Source: VAZQ01 sp050179645
GTDB lineage: Bacteria; Pseudomonadota; Alphaproteobacteria; Rhizobiales; Xanthobacteraceae
Direction: 5' to 3'
DNA length: 64,000 nucleotides
Assembly (NCBI GenBank): GCA_050179645.1
Contig: JBFXEX010000006.1
Coordinates: 1 to 64,000 of the forward strand
The position numbers were made by a program, and so were the translations under genes. The notes beneath the pieces are model-generated. The model was not told where the DNA came from. It worked only from the letters and a program-made list of their open reading frames with translations, and did not search any database. Positions 33,669 to 42,894 of this stretch are shown here, piece by piece (within the stretch, counting starts at the first letter, position 1; every line of letters begins with the position of its first letter).

Positions 33669-34514
33669 ATGTCCCACGCCGAGCTTGCGACCATCGTTGA
33701 CGAGGCATTCGAGAAGCGCGACGGCATCGGCCCGGCCACCAAGGGCGCCGTCCGCGAGGCGGTCGAAGCTGCGCTCGACCTGCTCGACGGCGGTATTGCA
33801 CGCGTCGCCGAAAAAGGCCCGAACGGCGACTGGCACGTCAACCAGTGGCTCAAGAAGGCAGTCCTGCTGTCGTTCCGGCTCAATGACATGAGCCTCGTTC
33901 CCGGCGGGCCGGGCCGGGCCGCGTGGTGGGATAAGGTCGCGTCCAAGTTCGAAGGCTGGGACGCCGCGCGGTTCAAGGACGCGGGCTTCCGCGCCGTGCC
34001 GAACTGCGTGGTGCGGCGCTCCGCTTACATCGCCCCCGGCGTCGTGCTGATGCCGAGCTTCGTCAATCTCGGCGCCTATGTGGACACCGGCACCATGATA
34101 GACACCTGGGCGACCGTCGGCTCCTGCGCGCAGATCGGCAAGAACTGCCATATCTCGGGCGGCGCGGGCATCGGCGGCGTGCTTGAGCCATTGCAGGCCG
34201 GCCCGGTGATCATTGAGGACAATTGCTTTGTCGGTGCGCGCTCCGAGGTGGCCGAGGGCGTCGTCCTGCGCGAGGGTTCGGTGCTGTCGATGGGCGTGTT
34301 CATCGGCGCCTCCACCCGCATCGTCGACCGTGAGAGCGGCGAGACGTTCCAGGGCGAGGTCCCGCCCTACTCGGTCGTCGTTCCCGGATCGCTGCCCGGC
34401 AAGGCCACGCGCTCGGGCGCGCCCAGCCCGAACTTATATTGCGCGGTGATCGTCAAGCGCGTCGACGAGAAGACCCGAGCCAAGACCTCGATCAACGAAC
34501 TGCTGCGAGACTAA
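33669..34514 (+). CDS. dapD: 2,3,4,5-tetrahydropyridine-2,6-dicarboxylate N-succinyltransferase
   Basis: A 281-residue trimeric acyltransferase of the lysine/diaminopimelate pathway. Helical N-terminus, then left-handed beta-helix hexapeptide repeats (YIAPGVVLMPSFVNLGAYVD, TWATVGSCAQIGKNCHISGG, GGVLEPLQAGPVIIEDNCFV). The length and the C-terminal SINELLRD are typical. It lies upstream of a DUF805 gene and dapE in the same direction, the usual Rhizobiales arrangement. Confidence 0.95.
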   Translation: MSHAELATIVDEAFEKRDGIGPATKGAVREAVEAALDLLDGGIARVAEKGPNGDWHVNQWLKKAVLLSFRLNDMSLVPGGPGRAAWWDKVASKFEGWDAARFKDAGFRAVPNCVVRRSAYIAPGVVLMPSFVNLGAYVDTGTMIDTWATVGSCAQIGKNCHISGGAGIGGVLEPLQAGPVIIEDNCFVGARSEVAEGVVLREGSVLSMGVFIGASTRIVDRESGETFQGEVPPYSVVVPGSLPGKATRSGAPSPNLYCAVIVKRVDEKTRAKTSINELLRD

Positions 34515-34540
34515 CGGCCTGCTTTTTTGAGGGAGATCCG

Positions 34541-34996
34541 ATGGTCAATCTCCTGCTCGGCTTCGAGGGCCGCATCTCGCGCACGCAGTTCTGGATCGGC
34601 CTCGTCGTCATCGTTGCGGCCGAGCTCATCCTGATGTGGCTTTTGGGAATTCCATTTCTGCCGACCGTCATGAAGGACGTTTCGGTTCGTGTACTTGAGT
34701 TCGCGATTCAGGTTGTGGTGCTGTATCCGACCGTCGCGATCGCCGTGAAGCGCCTGCACGACCGTGACAAACCAGGCATCTACGTGCTCTGGCTCGTCGG
34801 ACTGACGGCGATCATCGCCCTCACCAATCTGTTCGGCCTCACCGAAGACCCGAGGAATCCCGGCTGGCTCGACTTCGTTTTGGGATTTTGCGCGGCGGTG
34901 ATCGGTCTGACGTTCCTGATTGAACTAGGGTTCCGCCGCGGCACGGCCGGCGAGAACCGATATGGACCGGACCCCCTCACCCAACCGATACTCTAA
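34541..34996 (+). CDS. DUF805 membrane protein
   Basis: A 151-residue inner-membrane protein with four helices. The starting GFEGRISRTQFWIG and the later AIAVKRLHDRDKPG are the two DUF805 signatures. GAGGGAGAT precedes the ATG at 34541. The function is unknown. Its constant place between dapD and dapE in related genomes is probably transcriptional rather than metabolic. Confidence 0.9.
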   Translation: MVNLLLGFEGRISRTQFWIGLVVIVAAELILMWLLGIPFLPTVMKDVSVRVLEFAIQVVVLYPTVAIAVKRLHDRDKPGIYVLWLVGLTAIIALTNLFGLTEDPRNPGWLDFVLGFCAAVIGLTFLIELGFRRGTAGENRYGPDPLTQPIL

Positions 34997-35028
34997 GGCG
35001 ACACCGTTCGATCGGAACGCCAATTCAC

Positions 35029-36198
35029 ATGCCTGACGCCTCTCTCGATCCGATCAGCCTCGCCCGCGACCTGTTACGCTGTCCGTCGGTCACGCCGGCG
35101 GAAGGCGGTGCCCTGGCGCTGATCGAGGCGACCCTGCGGCCCGCGGGCTTCGCCATCGAGCGTCCGGTCTTCGAGGAGCCGGGCACAGCGCCGGTGGAGA
35201 ATCTCTATGCACGCATCGGCACCGGGGGCCCTCACCTGGTCTTTGCCGGGCATACCGACGTGGTGCCGCCCGGTGATGAAGCAAAGTGGTCGCATCCACC
35301 GTTCGCCGGCGAGATCGTCGGCGGCACGCTCTACGGCCGCGGCGCGGTCGACATGAAGGGCGCGGTCGCCTGCGCGATGGCGGCAAGCCTCGATTTTCTC
35401 GCGGCGCGGGGCGGCAAGCTCGACGGCTCGATCTCGTTCCTGATCACCGGCGACGAGGAAAGCATCGCGGTCAACGGCACCGTTAAGCTGCTCAAGTGGG
35501 CCGCCGAGCGCGGCGAGCGCTTCGATCACTGCATCCTGGGCGAGCCGAGCAACGCGGCGGCAGTCGGCGACACCATCAAGATCGGCCGCCGCGGCTCGCT
35601 CAACGGTGTTCTCGTGATCACCGGCAAACAGGGCCACGTCGCCTACCCGCAGCTCGCCGACAATCCGGTGCGCGGTCTCGTCAAGATGATGGGCACGCTG
35701 ATGGAGCGCTCGCTCGACAAGGGCAACGAGGCGTTCGATCCGTCCAATCTCGAGTTTACCTCGATCGACATCGGCAACCCAACCGCCAACCTCATCCCGG
35801 GCGAGGCGCGCGCCCGATTCAACATCCGGTTCAACGACGAGCACGACCAGACGTCGCTCCGGGCGCTGGTCGAACGCTGGGCGCATGAGGCCGCCGGCAA
35901 CAGCGTGCGCTGGCGCATCGACTGGGAGCCGTCGAACGCCAACCCGTTCCTGGCGAAACCCGGCCCCTTCATCGATCTGGTCGCCGCCGCCATCAAGCAG
36001 GTGACCGGCCGCGAGCCCAACCGCTCCACGACCGGCGGCACGTCGGACGCGCGGTTCATTACGCACTATTGTCCGGTACTGGAATTCGGTCTGGTCGGCC
36101 AGACCATGCATCAGGTCGACGAGCGCACCGCGACGGCCGATCTCACCACGCTGACGGCGGTGTATCGGGCAATCCTCGAACGGTACTTTGGGCCGTGA
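35029..36198 (+). CDS. dapE: Succinyl-diaminopimelate desuccinylase
   Basis: A 389-residue M20 family metallohydrolase. The dinuclear zinc residues are visible in FAGHTDVVPPGD (His and Asp), GAVDMKGA (bridging Asp), ITGDEES (Glu) and the C-terminal His of GQTMHQVDE. The central dimerisation lid is present. It cleaves N-succinyl-LL-diaminopimelate. Its stop overlaps the GTG start of the next gene (GTGA). Confidence 0.95.
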   Translation: MPDASLDPISLARDLLRCPSVTPAEGGALALIEATLRPAGFAIERPVFEEPGTAPVENLYARIGTGGPHLVFAGHTDVVPPGDEAKWSHPPFAGEIVGGTLYGRGAVDMKGAVACAMAASLDFLAARGGKLDGSISFLITGDEESIAVNGTVKLLKWAAERGERFDHCILGEPSNAAAVGDTIKIGRRGSLNGVLVITGKQGHVAYPQLADNPVRGLVKMMGTLMERSLDKGNEAFDPSNLEFTSIDIGNPTANLIPGEARARFNIRFNDEHDQTSLRALVERWAHEAAGNSVRWRIDWEPSNANPFLAKPGPFIDLVAAAIKQVTGREPNRSTTGGTSDARFITHYCPVLEFGLVGQTMHQVDERTATADLTTLTAVYRAILERYFGP

Positions 36199-37121
36199 GC
36201 AACATCTACGACATCGTGGTTGCCGGCGGCGGCATCGCCGGCCTCGCAGCCGGGATGGTGGCGGCCCAGCTTGGCCGCAAGACGCTGGTGCTTACCGGCG
36301 ATTTGCTCGGCGGGCAGCTTCTCAGCATCGAGAAAGTCGAGGGCTTTCCCGGCCATCCGGACGGCATCCCGGGCTACGACCTGCTGCCGATGGCGCAGGA
36401 GCAGGCCGGCGCCGCCGGCGCGGAATTCGCCGCCACCACGCTGCAGAGCCTGGCGCGCGACAGCGACGGCTGGCGGCTCGTCACCGGCGACGGCGAACTG
36501 TCGGCGCGCGCGGTTATCGCCGCGACCGGCGCCTCGCTGAAATCGCTCGGCGTTCCGGGCGAATCCCGGCTCACGGGCAAGGGCGTCAGCCATTGCGCCA
36601 CCTGCGACGGACCGCTGTTGCGCAATCGCGCGGTCGCGGTCATCGGCGGCGGCGACTCCGCCATGCAGGAGGCGCTGACCTTGGCGCAGTTTGCCGGCTT
36701 GGTGATCATCCTCAACCGCGGAGCGGCAATGACCGGACAAGCGACCTACCGCCAGCGCGTCGCCGCCCAAGGTAATATCGAGCTCCGCCATAACACCGCA
36801 GTGGAGGACATCCTCGGCGACACCGCGGTGACGGGATTGCGCCTGATCACCGGCGGGAACACAATCGACCTCCCGGTGGAGGCGGTGTTCGTCTACATCG
36901 GCCTTGAGCCCAACTCCGCGTTCCTTGGCAACCTGACGGCGCTCGACCCGTCCGGTCGCATCGTGACCGACGCCGGGATGCGGACCGACGTTCCGGGATT
37001 GTGCGCGGCCGGTGCAGTGCGTTCGGGTTCCGCCGGCCGCGCGGTCGCCTCGGCCGGCGACGGCGCCAGCGCGGCTCTTGCAGCCGACCGCTATCTGTCG
37101 GATGGTACGTGGCGTGCTTAG
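36195..37121 (+). CDS. Thioredoxin-reductase-like FAD/NAD(P) oxidoreductase
   Basis: A 308-residue low-molecular-weight thioredoxin-reductase-type flavoprotein. FAD-binding GGGIAGLAAG starts at about residue 11, the redox-active CATC is at 134-137 and the NAD(P)-binding GGGDSAMQEA follows it. A C-terminal FAD motif (TDVPGLCAAGAV) is present. I start it at the GTG at 36195, overlapping the dapE stop by four bases. The next gene, 43 bp away, is a putative selenoprotein with a UxxC motif, so this enzyme may be its reductase. That partnership is inference from position. Confidence 0.85.
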   Translation: MSNIYDIVVAGGGIAGLAAGMVAAQLGRKTLVLTGDLLGGQLLSIEKVEGFPGHPDGIPGYDLLPMAQEQAGAAGAEFAATTLQSLARDSDGWRLVTGDGELSARAVIAATGASLKSLGVPGESRLTGKGVSHCATCDGPLLRNRAVAVIGGGDSAMQEALTLAQFAGLVIILNRGAAMTGQATYRQRVAAQGNIELRHNTAVEDILGDTAVTGLRLITGGNTIDLPVEAVFVYIGLEPNSAFLGNLTALDPSGRIVTDAGMRTDVPGLCAAGAVRSGSAGRAVASAGDGASAALAADRYLSDGTWRA

Positions 37122-37164
37122 TTTGGAGGCGGTCGATTCCTGGCGGCCGTGACGAGAGGACGAC

Positions 37165-38799
37165 ATGAGCGGCAAACTCACGGTCCACGATCCCCGCGGC
37201 TACCCGCCCAAGGTCACCGGAAAGCGGCTCGCGGCGCGCCCGCAGAGCCTCAACCGTAAGACGCTTTATCTGGTCGATTGCCTGTTCGACAATTCGGAAG
37301 CCTTCATGGACCAGCTTCGCCGCTGGTTCGCCGAGCACTTGCCGGCCGTCAACACTCGCATCATCAAGCCGCGCGAGAGCTGGGTCGACGATCCCGGCAT
37401 GCGCAAGAAGATCGCCGACGACGGCCATGCCGCCGTATTCGGCGTCGGCCTTTGAAGCACCTGCAGCCCCACGGTCGTGGGGATGGCGATGGCCCTGGAA
37501 GAGGCTGGCGTACCTTCGGTCGCCGTGCATACCCACGTGTTCGCGCGGCTCGCGCAATCGGTTGCCCGCGCCAACGGCATGCCGCGGGCGCGGCAGGCCT
37601 ACGTGCCGCAACCGGTCGTCGATAAGTCTCCAGATGAGCTGCGCGGCTACATCGAGGGCACCGACCCGATCTCCCGCCGGCCGTTCATGCAGGAGATCAT
37701 CGAGGGGCTGACCAAGTCGCTCGACGAGGAGGATCTCAAGGGCCTGTCATTCGAGCGCACGACGCCGCGCTTCGTCGAGCCCGACACCGAGGACAATCTC
37801 CAGCAGCTGTTCGAAGAGAACGGCTGGACCGGCCACCTCCCGGTCATCCTGCCGACCGAGGAACGCGTCGCCGCCATGCTCAAGGGCACGAGCCATCCGC
37901 CCGACAAGGTGGTCGGCCGCATGCGCCCGACCGCCTTCCGCGAATTCTGGGAGGCCACTGTCGAGAAAGTCGCGGTCAATGCCGTGATGGCGGGCGCCAA
38001 ACCGGAATACCTGCCGGTGATCCTGGCGCTCTGCGCCAGCGGCCAGACTTCGCGCTCGTCGAGCACGACGTCGATCGCGACGCTGGCGGTGATCAACGGC
38101 CCGATCCGCAACGAGATCGGCATGGATTCCGGCATCGGCGTGATGGGCCCCTACAACCACGCCAACGCCACCATCGGCCGCGCCTACAATCTCGCCTCGA
38201 TCAATCTGCAGGGCGGCTCGGTTCCGGGCGACACCTACATGGGCACGCTCGGCAACTGGTACAACTACAGCTCGACCTTCCCGGAGGCAGAGGAGCGCAG
38301 CCCCTGGGCGCCGCTCCATGTCCAGAAGGGTTTCAAGCCAACCGACAGCACCGCCAGCATCTTCTTCGGCGGCTGGTACACCCATGCGGGCTTTGGTCCG
38401 CGCGCCACCTGGAAGGAGAAGATGCGCCACTGCCTGCGGGCTGCCGAGCACAACTTCCCGCCGATCTTCGTTCTCGATCCGATCGTGGCGCGGCTGTTTG
38501 TGAACCTCGGCTACGACACCAAGGAGAAGCTGATCGACTGGCTGGCCGAGAACTCGACGCTGCCGGCGCGGGAATACTGGGACAACCAGTGGGTCCAGAC
38601 GCTCATTCATCCGCTCGCGGTCGCGGGCGTCGAACCGTTCGCCTCTCGTCTCAAGGCCAATCCTGACGAGCTGGTGCGCGCATTCGAGCCAAGCGACATT
38701 CACATCGTGGTGGCGGGCGGCGAGACCCAGGGCGCCTGGAAGATGTTCGCCGGTTCCTACCGGCCGAACATGACGATCTCGATCGACGCCTGGCGATAA
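37165..38799 (+). CDS. Putative selenoprotein of the UGSC type, in-frame TGA read as selenocysteine
   Basis: One frame of 544 codons with a single internal TGA at 37453-37455 (residue 97). The protein context continues smoothly across it: AVFGVGL-U-STC-SPTVVGMAMALEEAGVPSVAV. This gives a U97-S-T-C100 redox motif at the end of a beta strand before a helix, as in glycine-reductase component B and UGSC-family proteins. A hairpin with a GGTC loop follows the TGA at SECIS spacing. AGAGGA precedes the ATG at 37165. Residues 101-190 complete the UGSC-like domain, and 200-544 form a second conserved-looking domain with GMDSGIGVMGPYNHANATIG. The function is unknown; a redox or reductive role is suggested by the motif and the flavoprotein upstream. 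A plain nonsense mutation or sequencing error is the alternative. Confidence 0.8.
37467..37482 (+). promoter_or_regulatory. Bacterial SECIS element (apical hairpin)
   Basis: CCCCAC-GGTC-GTGGGG, a perfect 6-base-pair stem with a GGTC loop, begins 11 bases after the in-frame TGA. In the E. coli fdhF SECIS the apical stem also begins about 11 bases after UGA, and its loop contains GGUC, the part contacted by SelB. The match of position and loop is the strongest evidence that the TGA encodes selenocysteine. Confidence 0.8.
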
Positions 38800-39017
38800 T
38801 CCTCTCGGCAAAAGCGCTGCCTGCCCTCGCCGCTAGCTTCGCCGGCGCCCCTCCCCCTCCAGTCGCGATTCAGAGGAGTGGCACCTCATTGCGCACGGCG
38901 CGCCTGCGACCTGCCGCACCACGACCGCACCGGACCGCTCGGAATGGTCTGCGAATGCAAACGATCCGGCGAGCAGCAATCAGGCCAACAAAGCGGCGGA
39001 TTGCGTCATTCGCAACG

Positions 39018-39803
39018 TCAGCATGAATTGTCCTCGGTCAAGACCGCGTCGATCTCGGCTTCCGCGTCGTAGTCGACCTTGACCAGATAGAGCCCTTCCG
39101 CCGGTGCCACCGGCGCGCAGGCCGAGCGCGAACGAGCATAGAGCGCGCGGCTGACGTCGTCGGCGTTCCAGCGGCCCTCACCCACCGCGATCAGCGCACC
39201 GACCATCGAGCGCACCTGCGTGTGCAGGAACGAGCGCGCCGACGCCATGATGTGGATGTCGTCCTTGAGGCGGCGGACATCGAGCCGATCGAGCGTCTTG
39301 ATCGGCGACTTCGCCTGGCATTCGGTGTGGCGGAAGGTGGTGAAGTCGTGCGTCCCGATCAGCCGCTGTGCCGCTGCATGCATCGCGCCGGCATTGAGGA
39401 GCTTGGCGATGCGCAGCGCGCGCCCGCGTTCGAAGGTGAGATCGGCGCGGCGATTGATGACACGATAGAGGTAGTGCCGCTTGGTAGCGGAGAAGCGGGC
39501 GTCGAACGTGTCGGGCACCGGTTCGACCGAGATCACGGCGACCGGATCCGGCCGCAGATGGGCGTTGACCGCATCCCGCACCGTGTCCGGCTCCCAATCC
39601 TTGTCGAGATCGACATGCGCGACCTGGCCCAGCGCATGGACGCCGGCATCGGTCCGGCCGGCGCCCTGCACGAACACGACCTCGCCGCAGAACTGCGACA
39701 CTGCCCTTTCGAGCGCGCCCTGTACGGTCGGGCCGTTCTGCTGGATCTGCCAGCCGACAAACGGCCTGCCGTCATATTCGATGGTGAGCTTGTACCGCGG
39801 CAT
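39018..39803 (-). CDS. truA: tRNA pseudouridine(38-40) synthase
   Basis: A 261-residue TruA that modifies positions 38-40 of the anticodon stem. It begins MPRYKLTIEYDGRPFVGWQ, with the catalytic Asp in GAGRTDAGVHALGQV. The ATG at 39803 has AGGA just upstream; earlier in-frame starts add unrelated residues. First part of the truA-fmt-def minus-strand block; 49 bases separate it from fmt. Confidence 0.95.
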   Translation of the reverse strand: MPRYKLTIEYDGRPFVGWQIQQNGPTVQGALERAVSQFCGEVVFVQGAGRTDAGVHALGQVAHVDLDKDWEPDTVRDAVNAHLRPDPVAVISVEPVPDTFDARFSATKRHYLYRVINRRADLTFERGRALRIAKLLNAGAMHAAAQRLIGTHDFTTFRHTECQAKSPIKTLDRLDVRRLKDDIHIMASARSFLHTQVRSMVGALIAVGEGRWNADDVSRALYARSRSACAPVAPAEGLYLVKVDYDAEAEIDAVLTEDNSC

Positions 39804-39852
39804 CTTTCCTGACGCGACAGAATGACGGGCGAATGTTTTCGAACCCAGAGGC

Positions 39853-40785
39853 CTAACCGAACACCGCTCCTGGAGCAACAGAACTGCCGCGCAGGAATTC
39901 GTCGGCCTTCATTGCCTGGCGCCCGGACCGCTGCAATTCCAGGATACGCACGGCCCCTTCCCCGCACGCAACCGTCAAATGGTCGTCCAGCAAAGTGCCC
40001 GGCGGCCCATGGCCCTCTCCGCGCGTCGTGCGCAACACCTTGACGCGCTGCGTCGCGTCCCCAGTCATCGTGAACCAGGCGCCGGGAAACGGCGACAGCC
40101 CGCGGATATGATCGTGCACCCTGTTCCAGGACTGCGACCAGTCGATGTGGGTCTCGCTTTTGTCGATCTTGGCCGCGTAGGTCACGCCCGTCTCGGGCTG
40201 CGGCGTGAACGTCAATGTCGAGCGTTCGATCGCGCTCAGCGCCCGCGCCATCAAGTCGGCGCCAAGGCGGGCGAGTTCATCGTGCAGTTCCCCCGCCGTC
40301 ATGTCGGCGCCGATGGTCACCCGCTCCACCATCCCCATGGCGCCGGTATCCAGCCCCTGGTCCATCTTCATCACGGTCACGCCGGTCTCGCGGTCGCCTG
40401 CCATAATCGCCCGGTTGATCGGCGCCGCCCCGCGCCAGCGCGGCAGTAGGGAGGCATGCAGGTTGAAGGCGCCCAGCGGGAACGCATCGAGGATCGCCGG
40501 CGGCAGGATGAGCCCGTAGGCAACCACCACGGCCGCCTGCGCATCGTGCGCCTGCATCGCGGCAGCAGCATCTTCCGACCTCAGAGTCGCAGGCGTCAGC
40601 ATGTTGAGGCCGAGGCGGCGGGCTTCGCGCTCGACCGCGCTCGGCGTCAGTTCCATGCCACGGCGGCCCGCCGGTTTCGGCGCGCGGGTATAAACCGCGG
40701 CCACGTCATGCCCCCGGCCGACGATCTCGACCAGCGTCGGCACCGCGAACTCCGGCGTGCCCATGAAGACGAGGCGTAAGGGCAT
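39853..40785 (-). CDS. fmt: Methionyl-tRNA formyltransferase
   Basis: A 310-residue enzyme that formylates initiator Met-tRNA. N-terminal Rossmann part FMGTPEFAVPTL, the folate site FNLHASLLPRWRGAAPINRAI with catalytic Asn/His, and the VTVMKMDQGLDTG segment are all family hallmarks. The C-terminal OB-like domain is complete. It is in the standard order def-fmt-truA on the minus strand. Confidence 0.96.
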   Translation of the reverse strand: MPLRLVFMGTPEFAVPTLVEIVGRGHDVAAVYTRAPKPAGRRGMELTPSAVEREARRLGLNMLTPATLRSEDAAAAMQAHDAQAAVVVAYGLILPPAILDAFPLGAFNLHASLLPRWRGAAPINRAIMAGDRETGVTVMKMDQGLDTGAMGMVERVTIGADMTAGELHDELARLGADLMARALSAIERSTLTFTPQPETGVTYAAKIDKSETHIDWSQSWNRVHDHIRGLSPFPGAWFTMTGDATQRVKVLRTTRGEGHGPPGTLLDDHLTVACGEGAVRILELQRSGRQAMKADEFLRGSSVAPGAVFG

Positions 40786-40889
40786 GTTAGGGCGTCACCG
40801 GGCGCGCCTGGATTTGAGCCGGCGCCAAGACGCGGGTTTGGCGCGACATTCGGACCCCAGTCGGTGCCGAGTGCGCCCGCCCGGCGTCA

Positions 40890-41408
40890 TCACTCCGCCG
40901 CGGCCCGCTTGGCGGCCTTCACGAATTTCTTCAGAACGCGATCACGCTTAAGCTTCGACAGGTAGTCGATGAACAAGACACCATTCAGGTGATCGACCTC
41001 GTGTTGAAGGCACCTGGCGAGGAGTCCGTTCGCCTCGATCTCCTGCGATTTCCCGCCGAGATCAAGGTAACGCACCCGGATCTGCTCCGGCCGCTCCACG
41101 TCGTCGTAATATTCCGGGATCGAGAGACACCCCTCCTCGTGGATCGTCTTCTCTTCAGAGACGCCAAGAAGCTCCGGATTGATGAAGACCTGCGGATTCT
41201 TCGGCTCTTCTTTCTTGGCGACGTCGATCGTGACGATGCGCTGCGGCGCGCCGACCTGGATCGCCGCAAGGCCGACGCCGGGCGCGTCGTACATGGTCTC
41301 GAACATATCGTCGACCAGCCGGCGGACGTCGGCGGTGATCTTCTTCACCGGCTCCGAGACCAGCCGCAACCGCTTGTCGGGAAGAATGAGAATCTCGCGC
41401 AGTGCCAT
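40890..41408 (-). CDS. def: Peptide deformylase
   Basis: A 172-residue metalloprotease that removes the N-terminal formyl group. All three motifs are present: GVGLAAIQVG, EEGCLSIPEY and QHEVDHLNG, giving the Cys and two His metal ligands and the catalytic Glu. First gene of the def-fmt-truA block; divergent from rmuC. Confidence 0.97.
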   Translation of the reverse strand: MALREILILPDKRLRLVSEPVKKITADVRRLVDDMFETMYDAPGVGLAAIQVGAPQRIVTIDVAKKEEPKNPQVFINPELLGVSEEKTIHEEGCLSIPEYYDDVERPEQIRVRYLDLGGKSQEIEANGLLARCLQHEVDHLNGVLFIDYLSKLKRDRVLKKFVKAAKRAAAE

Positions 41409-41543
41409 GGCGGCGATGTAAGGGCTCGCACAAACGCGGTCAATCCGGTCCGAGGCGTGCGTCCCTTCCCCCTCCTCAATTTGCTCTCGTTGATTTTCCG
41501 TTCACTTTCTGTTCTTATGATCGAATCGATGTAGGGTGGCACG

Positions 41544-42716
41544 ATGTCTGACACTGAATCGAGCCTGGCGGTCATCGCGGCGGTCGCCCTGACCGTCCTG
41601 GTGGCGCTGGCGTTGGTCACGGTGGCGATCGTGCGAACGATGCGCCAACGCGACCGCGAGGCTGCCGAACGCCAGATGGCCGAGGTTGCGCGGCTCCAGG
41701 CCGAGACCTCAATGCGGATCGAGATGATGCGGGACATGCTGGCCGGCCGCCAGAATGAGCTCTCGCTCAGTGTCAGCGCGGGACAGGCCGAGCTGGCGCG
41801 AGCGGTCCACGAGCGGCTCGATTCGGTGACGCACCACCTCAGCCACTCGATGACGGCGACCCGGCAGCACACCGTTGAGAGCCTGCAGAAGCTCAACGAG
41901 CGACTGGTGTCGATCGACAGCGCGCAGAAGAACATCACCGATCTCGCCTCGCAGGTCACGTCGTTGCAAAGCGTGCTCAGCAACAAGCAGGCGCGCGGCG
42001 CGTTCGGTCAGGGCCGGATGGAAATTATCGTCCAGGACGGCCTGCCGAAGGGGTGTTTCGAATTCCAATACACCTTGCCGAACAAGAGCCGGCCCGATTG
42101 CGTCGTGTTCCTGCCGGACGGACGGCCGCTGGCTATTGACGCCAAATTTCCGCTCGAAGCGGTTACCGCCTTCAAGGAGGCGGAGAGCGACGATGCGCGC
42201 AAGCACGCCGGCGTCCGCCTGCGCCAGGATGTCGGCCGGCATGTCAGCGACATCGCCCACAAGTACCTGATCCCCGGCGAGACGCAGGACATGGCGCTGA
42301 TGTTCGTGCCGTCGGAGTCGGTCTACGCCGAACTGCACGACGCCTTCGACGACCTGTTCCAGAAGGCGTACCGCGCCAAGGTCATCATCGTCTCGCCTTC
42401 GCTCCTGATGCTGGCCATTCATGTCATCCAGCAGATCCAGCGGGACGCGCGGATGCGGGAGGCGGCCGACAAGATCCACGCCGAGGTCGGCCACCTGATG
42501 GACGACATCGAACGGCTGCACAGCCGTGTGCTCAACCTGCAACGGCACTTCGGCCAGGCCAACGAAGACGTCCGGCAGATTTTGATCTCGGCCGAGAAGG
42601 TCGAGAAACGCGCCACCCGCATCCGCGAGGTCGAGTTCGACGGCGACGCGTCCGACGCCGGCGATCCTTCAGTCATTCCCGCTCCGATGGTCCGCAAGCT
42701 GCAGGCGGGGGAGTAG
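41544..42716 (+). CDS. rmuC: DNA recombination protein RmuC
   Basis: A 390-residue protein with an N-terminal membrane helix (VIAAVALTVLVALALVTVAIV), a long coiled-coil region (about 30-150) and the RmuC nuclease-like domain (QARGAFGQGRMEIIVQDGL, CVVFLPDGRPLAIDAKFPLE, MALMFVPSESVYAEL). In E. coli it limits inversions at short inverted repeats. It commonly sits next to def in Rhizobiales. Confidence 0.95.
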   Translation: MSDTESSLAVIAAVALTVLVALALVTVAIVRTMRQRDREAAERQMAEVARLQAETSMRIEMMRDMLAGRQNELSLSVSAGQAELARAVHERLDSVTHHLSHSMTATRQHTVESLQKLNERLVSIDSAQKNITDLASQVTSLQSVLSNKQARGAFGQGRMEIIVQDGLPKGCFEFQYTLPNKSRPDCVVFLPDGRPLAIDAKFPLEAVTAFKEAESDDARKHAGVRLRQDVGRHVSDIAHKYLIPGETQDMALMFVPSESVYAELHDAFDDLFQKAYRAKVIIVSPSLLMLAIHVIQQIQRDARMREAADKIHAEVGHLMDDIERLHSRVLNLQRHFGQANEDVRQILISAEKVEKRATRIREVEFDGDASDAGDPSVIPAPMVRKLQAGE

Positions 42717-42894
42717 ACCTGTAGCTCCAGGTCCCGGCCTGCGCTGAGGGGCCTGAACGGGAATTCTCCAACAGGTGCCGCGCCTTGCACCCGTCCGCTC
42801 ATGTCAGCGGCGGGCAAAGGTGCCGATCTTATTTCACCGCAATCGCGTGCAAGACCTTGCGGCGCTTGTTCGATCGACTGGGGGCTTACTCCGC

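Noticed and set aside
37165..37455. A separate 96-residue gene ending at the TGA
   Set aside because: It stops in mid-domain (AVFGVGL) exactly where the redox motif of the family begins, and the next codons continue the fold.
37477..38799. A 440-residue gene starting at the GTG at 37477
   Set aside because: That GTG lies in the right arm of the SECIS hairpin, has no ribosome site, and the frame is continuous with the 96 codons before the TGA. It is the second part of one gene.
38800..39017. A small gene between the selenoprotein and truA
   Set aside because: Only a low-complexity frame (Ser/Gln-rich, overlapping truA) is present, without a ribosome site.
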